This document shows positions 6,994 to 12,860 of a stretch of DNA of 18,260 nucleotides, piece by piece; within the stretch, counting starts at the first letter, position 1; every line of letters begins with the position of its first letter. The notes under the pieces were generated by a model that saw only the letters and a program-made list of their open reading frames with translations, ran no database searches and was not told the DNA's origin. The DNA is from a bacterium (GTDB lineage: Bacteria > JACRDZ01 > JAJRWM01). The DNA lies in the NCBI GenBank assembly GCA_024276815.1, contig JAJRWM010000018.1, positions 1 to 18,260 of the forward strand. Reading direction: 5' to 3'. Position numbers and translations under genes: made by a program.

Positions 6994-8196
6994 GTGAAAA
7001 AGTATTTTAAGATTATTTTTTGCTTTGTTTTAATTAGCCCGCTCTTTAGCCGACCGACCGTCGCCGTTGCCAAGCCGGCCGTCGCCGTTTACTCATTGAA
7101 GACCAATAATGTTGACCGGAAGTTAATAGACATGATGAACAGTTCAATCCATTTCGCCCTGTTACAAGCCTGGCGGGATAAAATGCCGGGCGGAGAAGAA
7201 AGTCTCAAGGTTCAATTTGAGGGCATCCTGCTTGATTGTGATAGCAACTCCTGTCTTTTCGCGAGGCTTGACAGCCTGGGAGTCAATGATTTGTTAACGG
7301 GCAGTTTCCACAAGCTGGGGGAGACCTGCATGGTTAACCTGCAACTGGTGTATAAGGCGCCGGATGAAACGAAAAACATCGTCACCACGACTTTTACCGG
7401 CAGCGAAAAGGAACTGGAAAAAAACATTGAAAAGTCGATCGCTGAATTAATCGGACAAAAGCTGGAAATGATCGCCCTGAAAGACGCGGAGAACAAAAAG
7501 GCTGAATCAGCAAAGCGGGAAAATGAGCAGGATGAGTTTATCGCCTCCGGCGGAGGCGATGTCTCAGGCATGGTCTTTATCAAGGGCGGCTCTTTTGTGA
7601 TGGGTGATAGCGCTGGAAGCGGCTCGATGGATGAACTACCGGCGCATAAAGTCACTGTGAGTAATTTTTTTATCGACAAATACGAGGTGACTCAGGCTGA
7701 ATATCGGAAGATCATGGGTGAAAACCCTTCCTACTTCAGGGATTGTGATAACTGCCCGGTGGAGAACGTCTCCTGGAACAACGCCTGGGAATATTGCCGC
7801 AAAGTAAAGAAGCGTCTGCCAACCGAGGCGGAATGGGAGTATGCCGCCAGGGGTGGGGGTAAGGACAATTCCGCGAGGGACATTAATCTTGACGCATACG
7901 CCTGGTATCTTGAGAGCGAAACTCATCCTGTTGGGCGGAAAAAACCAAACAAGCTGGGAATATACGACATGATGGGTAATGTCTGGGAATGGTGCAATGA
8001 CTGGTATGACGGAGACTATTACAGTGTCAGCGAGAAGGATAATCCCACCGGTCCGATAGCCAGCGGCGGCAAGGTTATCCGCGGTGGCTCGTGGTCCGAT
8101 GACGAAAGCGAGATAAGGCCAACCGTACGTGACTGGAATAACCCGGACGATGGTTACTATAACTACGGCTTCCGCTGCGCCAAACCAGCTAATTAA
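6994..8196 (+). CDS. Exported FGE-sulfatase (SUMF1)-like domain protein
   Basis: This 400-residue exported protein starts at GTG 6994, behind GAGGG. A TTG at 6967 keeps the frame open but gives a poorer signal peptide. Residues 1-26 are a signal peptide ending AVA. Residues about 28-160 form an alpha/beta domain like TolB-N/CsgG-type domains (PAVAVYSLKTNNVD...GVNDLLTGSFHKLGE). A charged linker runs to about 190, and residues 192-400 are a formylglycine-generating-enzyme-type C-lectin fold: MVFIKGGSFVMG, FFIDKYEVTQAEY, RLPTEAEWEYAARGG, GNVWEW, RGGSW, GFRCA. The cysteine pair that binds copper in true FGE, just after GGSW/GGSY, is replaced here (GGSWSDDESEIRPTVR), so sulfatase activation is unlikely. 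A binding role is more likely. The promoter region is shared with the ankyrin gene. Its C-terminus has a decayed look-alike directly downstream. Confidence 0.88.
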   Translation: MKKYFKIIFCFVLISPLFSRPTVAVAKPAVAVYSLKTNNVDRKLIDMMNSSIHFALLQAWRDKMPGGEESLKVQFEGILLDCDSNSCLFARLDSLGVNDLLTGSFHKLGETCMVNLQLVYKAPDETKNIVTTTFTGSEKELEKNIEKSIAELIGQKLEMIALKDAENKKAESAKRENEQDEFIASGGGDVSGMVFIKGGSFVMGDSAGSGSMDELPAHKVTVSNFFIDKYEVTQAEYRKIMGENPSYFRDCDNCPVENVSWNNAWEYCRKVKKRLPTEAEWEYAARGGGKDNSARDINLDAYAWYLESETHPVGRKKPNKLGIYDMMGNVWEWCNDWYDGDYYSVSEKDNPTGPIASGGKVIRGGSWSDDESEIRPTVRDWNNPDDGYYNYGFRCAKPAN

Positions 8197-8229
8197 ACAG
8201 CAAAAGCGAAAATCAATCAAAGGATTTAG

Positions 8230-8320
8230 GGCAAAGGCTATGCGGGGGGAAGCCTGGATCTTGGAACTATGATGATGAAGGAAATTGGGAACTACTCGGA
8301 TGATGATAACTATGACTTAC
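8230..8320 (+). pseudogene. Decayed copy of an FGE-like C-terminus (tentative)
   Basis: Thirty-four bases after the FGE-like gene, the sequence resembles that gene's own last third. A GGCAA-AGG-TAT-CG-GG-GG block recalls the codons for GKVIRGGS (from about 8069), and CGGATGATG..AACTATGAC recalls the codons for PDDGYYNY (from about 8150). Conceptual reading gives GGS in one frame and WNYDDEGNWELL in another, with stops, so it is broken. It could be a partial duplication or a remnant of a second gene. The alignment was made by eye and is not proof of homology. Confidence 0.3.
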
Positions 8321-8321
8321 C

Positions 8322-8350
8322 ATGATTGCGAGGTCTTTAGTCGCAATCAT
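8322..8350 (+). repeat. Perfect 10-bp inverted repeat
   Basis: ATGATTGCGA (8322-8331) and its exact complement TCGCAATCAT (8341-8350) flank a 9-base loop. The shape resembles short palindromic repeats that are dispersed in many bacterial genomes. It lies between the FGE-like gene and apbE. Confidence 0.6.
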
Positions 8351-8380
8351 CATACCCGAAGTTTTTGAAAAGAGGGCTGG

Positions 8381-8480
8381 GCAGGCTGGTGAGCCTGCTT
8401 TAATCTCACTAAGTGAGCAACTCAGCTTGCGAGCGGGATTAAAAGTGCCGAAGGCAAAAATCCTCAAACTGTAAGTTTGA
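8381..8480 (+). ncRNA. Structured leader upstream of apbE, class unknown
   Basis: Five or more helices can be drawn here: GCAGGCT/AGCCTGC (8381-8387, 8392-8398), CTCACT/AGTGAG (8405-8410, 8412-8417), TTTAATC/GATTAAA (8399-8405, 8437-8443), TGCC/GGCA (8446-8449, 8453-8456) and TCAAACT/AGTTTGA (8464-8470, 8474-8480). GGATT/AATCC (8436-8440, 8459-8463) competes with TTTAATC/GATTAAA, a switch-like arrangement. It does not match the FMN riboswitch as I know it. A dispersed repeat is the alternative explanation. Confidence 0.3.
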
Positions 8481-8510
8481 AAAAGGTTCCCCCGCGAAGA
8501 CTTTGAATTT

Positions 8511-9497
8511 ATGAAATATAATTTCTTTCCCCCAATAATCATTTTGATTTTTCTTGCTTCGTGTACGATGAAGCCGAAGGTCTACGATGATACCCGGCTG
8601 ATTATGGACACTCTGGTTGAGGTCAAGCTCAGCGGCGTCCCGAAGAAAATCGCCGGGCGCGGCGTGGAAGTCGTTTTTAACGAGTTTAACCGTGTTGACC
8701 GGCTAATGAGCAGGTTCAAGCCCCGAAGCGCGGTCTCCGGGTTTAATAACCGCTTTGAGGCGACGCTGAAGGTTGACCCTGAGCTGTATAATCTCCTGAA
8801 ACAGGCTGACGAAGTGTCACGGGTATCCGGCGGAGCTTTTGACGTAACGCTGGAGCCGGTGATTACGCTGTATAATTTTGATGAAACCAAGAAAGTGATA
8901 CCTGGCCGGAGAAAACTTGATGAGGCCTTAAAATATGTGGGCTATCAAAAAATACGTTACGGGGCGGACAACACTCTTTTCGTCGCTGAGCCGAAGCTCA
9001 GGATTGATCTGGGCGGGATTGCCAAGGGGTATGCCTTGAAGCGGGCGGCGCGTTTGTTGGAACGGGCCGGTATTGGCAACTTTTTGATTAACGCCGGCGG
9101 CGACATCGTCGTCCGTGGACTTAAAACCGACGGCAGTCCCTGGCTGCTGGGCATCAGGAATCCCCGGGGACTGGGTATTATCGGCAAATTGCGGGTTACC
9201 GACACGGCGGTGGTAACCTCGGGCGATTACGAGCGTTTCTTTTTTTACCAGGGCAGGCGTTATCATCATATCCTTGATCCGAAGACCGGTAGGCCGGCGC
9301 CGCTTTGCCGAAGCGTAACGGTGATTTACCCCGATCCTGCGGCCGCTGACGCCTACGCCACGGCGATCTTTATTCTTGGTCCGGAAGAGGGAATGAAGCT
9401 GGTTCAGAGTGTCAAGGGATTAGAGGCGCTGATTATCGCTCAGGATGGTACAATTACTAAAAGTAAGGGATTTAAATATGAAGCCCAGCAGACTTGA
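8511..9497 (+). CDS. apbE: ApbE family FMN transferase, lipoprotein
   Basis: ApbE (Ftp) covalently attaches FMN from FAD to threonine or serine of extracytoplasmic redox proteins such as RnfG, RnfD and NqrC types. The 328-residue product begins with a lipoprotein signal (FLAS|C18). Characteristic motifs are GAFDVTLEP at 108-116, DLGGIAKGYA at 166-175, NAGGD at 194-198, SGDYERF at 237-243, HILDPKTGRP at 253-262 and the metal-site region DAYAT at 280-284, so the enzyme looks intact. The ATG has no convincing ribosome site and follows a hairpin-rich leader. It is the first gene of an operon with a NusG-domain-II protein (20-base overlap), a Gx transporter and an RseC-like protein. No obvious flavinylation target is encoded in the window, so its substrate must lie elsewhere. 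Confidence 0.95.
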   Translation: MKYNFFPPIIILIFLASCTMKPKVYDDTRLIMDTLVEVKLSGVPKKIAGRGVEVVFNEFNRVDRLMSRFKPRSAVSGFNNRFEATLKVDPELYNLLKQADEVSRVSGGAFDVTLEPVITLYNFDETKKVIPGRRKLDEALKYVGYQKIRYGADNTLFVAEPKLRIDLGGIAKGYALKRAARLLERAGIGNFLINAGGDIVVRGLKTDGSPWLLGIRNPRGLGIIGKLRVTDTAVVTSGDYERFFFYQGRRYHHILDPKTGRPAPLCRSVTVIYPDPAAADAYATAIFILGPEEGMKLVQSVKGLEALIIAQDGTITKSKGFKYEAQQT

Positions 9498-9846
9498 TCT
9501 TGTTATCATTATCGTCATTTTGCTTTCAGCCGGGGCGATTTCACTCTGGGCAAAGGTCATGATGCGTCCCGGCGAGCTGGTTGAGATTTATCAGAATAAC
9601 CGTGAACTTGACGTACTTGATTTGAACCAGGATCAGACCTTTAATATTCCCGGCGTAAACGGGCCGATGATAATTGAGATTAAGGAAAGACAGGTCGCTG
9701 TCATTGAGGTACACTGTCCCGGCAGGACCTGCGTGAAAATGGGACCGATTCACAGGAGCGGCGAGGCTTTGATCTGTGTTCCCAATGGCGTGGTGATTAA
9801 AATTGGTGGAAAAAGTAATTCCGACCTTGACGCTACAACCCAGTGA
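9478..9846 (+). CDS. NusG domain II membrane-anchored protein (EetA-like)
   Basis: This protein has 122 residues from ATG 9478, chosen because AAGGGA lies 7 bases upstream. The frame extends to 9445 inside apbE without a ribosome site. One N-terminal membrane anchor at about 7-25 is followed by an extracytoplasmic NusG domain II (PF07009): IEVHCPGRTCVKMG at 76-89 and GEALICVPNGVVIKI at 95-109, with cysteines at 80, 85 and 100. It is not the transcription factor NusG; the family name refers to a fold insert. It overlaps apbE by 20 bases and the next gene by about 40, indicating translational coupling. The same protein pair (NusG II plus Gx) occurs in RNF-type operons and, to my knowledge, as EetA/EetB in flavin-based extracellular electron transfer loci. 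The exact biochemical role is not established. Confidence 0.85.
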   Translation: MKPSRLDLVIIIVILLSAGAISLWAKVMMRPGELVEIYQNNRELDVLDLNQDQTFNIPGVNGPMIIEIKERQVAVIEVHCPGRTCVKMGPIHRSGEALICVPNGVVIKIGGKSNSDLDATTQ

Positions 9847-10378
9847 AATTCCGACCAGGTTCAGCTCAAGGCGGGTAGTGCAGTTGGGGATATTTACGGC
9901 TTTGGCCCTGATGATCCATATCATCGAAGCGCCCTTGCCTCGTCCCTTGCCCTGGGTAAAGCTGGGGCTGTCCAACACTGTCGCTTTGGTTCTGATCCAT
10001 CTGATGGGCGCTACCGAGGCGTTGGCGGTGACCTTTTTGAGAACGGTGGTGGGCGCGCTGGTTTTGGGGACGTTTATGAGTCCGTCTTTTGTTTTGAGCT
10101 TTGTCGGCGGGCTAACCAGCACCGCTTTGATGGCGGTAATTTACCGTTACTTGTATCCGAGAGTGACTTTTATCGGGATCAGTGTTCTGGGTGCTCTGAC
10201 TCATAATACCAGCCAGTTGCTGGTCGCTTATTTATTATTTTTTAACGCTTTGAAACTCAACGAGCTTGGTCTCGTTCTTTTATTGCCGACCTTGATTTTA
10301 TTTGCCATCCCGGCCGGCGTTCTGGTAGGATATTTGAGTTATGGTATTACCAACAGATTGGCGGATAATTTCAAATGA
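9806..10378 (+). CDS. Gx transporter family membrane protein (EetB-like)
   Basis: This 190-residue integral membrane protein is of the Gx transporter family, historically annotated as heptaprenyl diphosphate synthase component I (PF07456). The start is uncertain: GTG 9806 has a GGTGAT-like site nine bases upstream, TTG 9803 directly precedes it, and later in-frame starts are possible since homologues usually begin close to the first helix. Family signs are the LGIFTALALMIHIIEAPLP start, WVKLGLSNTVALVLI, and LRTVVGALVLGTFMSPSFVLSFVGG. About five hydrophobic helices are visible. It overlaps the preceding gene by about 40 bases and the following gene by 4 (ATGA). A role as an ECF-like substrate component for a flavin or quinone precursor has been suggested for the family; I infer membership in the same redox module, not a substrate. 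Confidence 0.85.
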   Translation: MEKVIPTLTLQPSEIPTRFSSRRVVQLGIFTALALMIHIIEAPLPRPLPWVKLGLSNTVALVLIHLMGATEALAVTFLRTVVGALVLGTFMSPSFVLSFVGGLTSTALMAVIYRYLYPRVTFIGISVLGALTHNTSQLLVAYLLFFNALKLNELGLVLLLPTLILFAIPAGVLVGYLSYGITNRLADNFK

Positions 10379-10806
10379 ATGTTGAATGTATCGAGGAAAC
10401 CGGTGTCATCAAAGAGGCGGCCGGCGGGATGATCTCGGTCAGTCTTTCTCCAAGCAGCCGCTGCCGGGCCTGCGGGGTCTGCTCTTCAGGTCATGAGAAG
10501 GAAATGCGGCTGACGGTGCCTAACAGCGGCAATTTTTCAGTTGGCGACAAGGTTAAAATCAGCATTGAAGGGCGCAACCTGCTTCTCGCTTCGTTTGTTG
10601 TGTATATTGTGCCTTTGCTGGATATGTTTATCGGGTATTTTTTCGGCTGGTATCTCATGAATAAATACGGCGACCCCGCGAAAGCCGGGTTGGCAGGCGC
10701 GCTCGCGGGCGGTTTGTTTTTCGTCCTGTCTTTTTTCCTGAGCCGGCTGGTAAACCAGAAGATGGAGCGTCAGGAGCGGCGTTTTATCAACGTCGAGAGG
10801 GTCTGA
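10375..10806 (+). CDS. RseC/MucC-like positive regulator family protein
   Basis: This 143-residue protein is of the RseC/MucC (SoxR-reducing system) family, PF04246. The N-terminal part carries a cysteine cluster, SRCRACGVCSSG, with cysteines at 30, 33 and 36 plus C5. It is followed by a small beta-rich segment (VGDKVKISIEGRNLLLAS) and two membrane helices at about 71-93 and 101-124. This order is typical of RseC proteins, which are often encoded beside RNF-type electron transfer genes and are thought to take part in redox maturation or reduction. It starts at ATG 10375, overlapping the stop of the Gx gene as ATGA, so translation is probably coupled. No rpoE, rseA or rseB is present, so a role in sigma-E control is unlikely here. 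Confidence 0.88.
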   Translation: MNVECIEETGVIKEAAGGMISVSLSPSSRCRACGVCSSGHEKEMRLTVPNSGNFSVGDKVKISIEGRNLLLASFVVYIVPLLDMFIGYFFGWYLMNKYGDPAKAGLAGALAGGLFFVLSFFLSRLVNQKMERQERRFINVERV

Positions 10807-10848
10807 TAAATCGTATATGAATTTAAAAAAGTTTTCCCGCTCCTGCTG

Positions 10849-11079
10849 GTGTTGATACTTTCTCTCCTGGTGGGCAGTGTTTTCGGTCGGATAGCGGGGC
10901 TGGCGCTCAATCCCAACAGCCTGATTTTCCGGTATGTGAGCGTCGGCGTCACGATTGATCTGCCGCTTCATCTGAACCTGAACGTTCTCCTGCTTGATTT
11001 TTACCTGGGCGTTGATATCAACGTCTTCAGTATCCTGGGGATGATTTTAGGCGGTGTCTTTTTCTTCCGATTAAACTGA
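10849..11079 (+). CDS. DUF4321 membrane protein with frameshifted start
   Basis: This small hydrophobic protein of the DUF4321 family is all membrane segments, with the motif LVGSVFGRIAGLAL near its start and LGMILGGVFFFRLN at the end. The intact reading frame can only start at GTG 10849, which lacks a ribosome site. However, ATG 10817 would encode MNLKKVFPLLLVLILSLLVG if the six-A tract at 10825-10830 contained one more A, which is what family members look like. So the true start is probably 10817, with a one-base deletion, an assembly error or slippage at the A-tract; the full product would be about 87 residues. It sits 10 bases after the RseC-like gene and 2 bases before the DUF2723 gene. 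Function is unknown. Confidence 0.7.
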   Translation: MLILSLLVGSVFGRIAGLALNPNSLIFRYVSVGVTIDLPLHLNLNVLLLDFYLGVDINVFSILGMILGGVFFFRLN

Positions 11080-11081
11080 AA

Positions 11082-12776
11082 ATGAGTAAACGTTATCTTC
11101 TTTTCACTCCCGTCATCCTGTTTCTGTTTGTTTTTGGCGTCTATTTAACCACGGCTGCTTCGACGATCGCTCCTGATGATTCCGGGGAACTGGTCAGCGC
11201 GGCTTATGGTCTGGGCGTCGCTCATCCGCCCGGCTATCCTCTCTACACTCTCTTCACCAGTCTTTTTACCCGGCTACCCTTGGGGCCGATTGCCTGGCGG
11301 GCCAATCTTGCGTCTTTGACCGCTATTGCTTTGGCCATGATGGTTTTATTTTTCCTGATGCGCGCCAGTCACTTTGGTTATACAGTCAGCCTTTCCGGAG
11401 CCTTGACGGCCGCTTTTCTCGTGACGGTCTGGCGTCAGGCGGTTATCAGCGAGGTTTACGCGCTGACCTTGTTTTTGGCGCTTTGCGTGATCTGGCTGGC
11501 TTTTTCCGGTAAATCATGGCATCTGACGGTGTTTATCTGGGGGCTGAGTTTAATCGGCCACTATCAGAGCCTGTTTCTTTTTCCGTTGATTTTCTGGAAA
11601 CTGGCGAATAATCATCGCAAGTTGTTAGTGGGGCTGCTCCTGCTTTGTTTAACCGGCGGTTTGTTCAGCTATTTGCCAATCAGGGCGGCGAGATCGCCTA
11701 ATCTCAATTGGGGCAAGGCGGACAATCTTACTAATTTCTCGGCCCAGGTTACCCGGCTGCAATACAAGGAGGTCAAGCAGAAGCGCACCCTGGCCGGTTT
11801 ACTTGCCCAGGTGGGCTATTTCGGCCGCATCGTGTCCGGGGAATTACCGCTGTATCTGGTTTGGCTGGCCGTTCCGGGTATTTATTATTTGTTTAAACGT
11901 TCCCGGGAAAAAACAATTATCTGGTTGTCGCTGTTCGCTGTTTATCTGCTGTTCACCGGCGCGGCCCTTAACTACCCGACTTTGACCCGGGCGCTTCATC
12001 TGGGGCCGAAGTTTTACCTTTTAGATCAACTGATAATACTGATCTGGGTCTTCGCCGGCCTGCGATACCTGCTCGATCTGACGTCCAGTAAATGGCTGAG
12101 CGTGGGCTTACTGGCCGTTCCGCTCATCTTTATCGGCCGGAACTTTCAGGAGAGTGATTTCAGTCATTATCACTTAGCTCTTGATTACGCTCATCGTGTG
12201 CTGGAAACGCCGGTAGATCGGGGGAAACTCTTTTTAAGGGAGGATTTTGAGATATTTCCGGTTGTCTACGCTTCGCTGGTTGAGGGTAAACGTCCTGATT
12301 TAGCCGTGTTTGACTTTAACCGGGAACCCTTTCAGCCGGTTTTCGAGAATCTGGACGGGGATAAGATATACAATCAATCCTTTAATTATCAAAGCATAAA
12401 TCAGGCCTTAACCCTGGGATACCCCTTTTATCTGGCGGTTCTGACCAGGCGGATCACCGTGCCCACAACCTTCGCTGGCCTTCTCTACTCAGCGCTGCCC
12501 GGCTTAAACCTGAAATCAGTTCACAGACCATTCAGGTTTGAGGAAAAATTTGCTGATTACGCTTCCCGCTACCTGGCGTCCCGTTATTATTTGTCATTGG
12601 CCGCTGGTTCAACTGGCCGCCGCGGCGAGGAATTGCTGGCTAAAAGTTCAGCCCTGGCTTTTGATATCGGCCCGATACATCGTGAACTGGCTCGTAATTT
12701 CGAACGGCTTGGTCTGGCCCGGAAGGCTTTTAACGAGATGTCGCTCGCTTTTAAGCTGGAGGGACAGGGCTTGTAA
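11082..12776 (+). CDS. DUF2723 glycosyltransferase-like membrane protein
   Basis: This 564-residue protein of the DUF2723 family (PF11028) is a GT-C-like polytopic membrane protein related in layout to protein O-mannosyltransferases. The first loop carries the signature DDSGELVSAA at 32-41, then GVAHPPGYPLY at 45-55, which includes the acidic residues expected at the catalytic site of lipid-linked-sugar-dependent transferases. About ten helices follow up to roughly residue 350, then a soluble C-terminal part (about 360-564) ending in helical repeat-like sequence. It is the last gene of the apbE operon, 2 bases after the DUF4321 gene, and is followed by a strong terminator. A paralogue faces it on the other strand. 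Acceptor and sugar donor are unknown. That it glycosylates exported proteins is inference. Confidence 0.88.
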   Translation: MSKRYLLFTPVILFLFVFGVYLTTAASTIAPDDSGELVSAAYGLGVAHPPGYPLYTLFTSLFTRLPLGPIAWRANLASLTAIALAMMVLFFLMRASHFGYTVSLSGALTAAFLVTVWRQAVISEVYALTLFLALCVIWLAFSGKSWHLTVFIWGLSLIGHYQSLFLFPLIFWKLANNHRKLLVGLLLLCLTGGLFSYLPIRAARSPNLNWGKADNLTNFSAQVTRLQYKEVKQKRTLAGLLAQVGYFGRIVSGELPLYLVWLAVPGIYYLFKRSREKTIIWLSLFAVYLLFTGAALNYPTLTRALHLGPKFYLLDQLIILIWVFAGLRYLLDLTSSKWLSVGLLAVPLIFIGRNFQESDFSHYHLALDYAHRVLETPVDRGKLFLREDFEIFPVVYASLVEGKRPDLAVFDFNREPFQPVFENLDGDKIYNQSFNYQSINQALTLGYPFYLAVLTRRITVPTTFAGLLYSALPGLNLKSVHRPFRFEEKFADYASRYLASRYYLSLAAGSTGRRGEELLAKSSALAFDIGPIHRELARNFERLGLARKAFNEMSLAFKLEGQGL

Positions 12777-12793
12777 CCGGTCCTGGCCGGATT

Positions 12794-12852
12794 GAGCGAG
12801 TTGCCCGTGAGAGAGCAGGTCGCATTGCTACAAGGCATCACGCTCTTTTTTT
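12794..12852 (+). terminator. Rho-independent terminator of the apbE operon
   Basis: A 12-base arm at 12794-12805 pairs with 12834-12845 with two mismatches (GAGCG/CGCTC at the base, TGCC/GGCA near the top). Seven T follow at 12846-12852. It lies 18 bases after the DUF2723 stop codon. On the other strand the stem has no T-run, so it would serve the + strand operon only. Confidence 0.7.
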
Positions 12853-12860
12853 AACTCCAG

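Noticed and set aside
7636-8220. Antisense open frame over the FGE-like gene (194 codons)
   Set aside because: It is a shadow of a strongly recognisable coding gene on the + strand and looks like no protein family.
8381-8480. FMN riboswitch upstream of apbE
   Set aside because: The conserved RFN sequence blocks are absent. The region is reported only as an unknown structured element.
8267-8542. Antisense open frame of 91 codons over the gap before apbE
   Set aside because: It lies over palindromic sequence that reads open on both strands, has no convincing ribosome site, and its start overlaps apbE. I interpret the region as structured DNA/RNA or a dispersed repeat.
9818-9855. Direct repeat AATTCCGACC, two copies about 28 bases apart
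   Set aside because: It lies inside overlapping coding sequence and encodes I-P-T twice in the Gx protein; a 10-base repeat is not notable at this spacing.
9541-10122. Antisense open frame across the NusG-II and Gx genes
   Set aside because: It is covered by two well-supported overlapping genes on the + strand.
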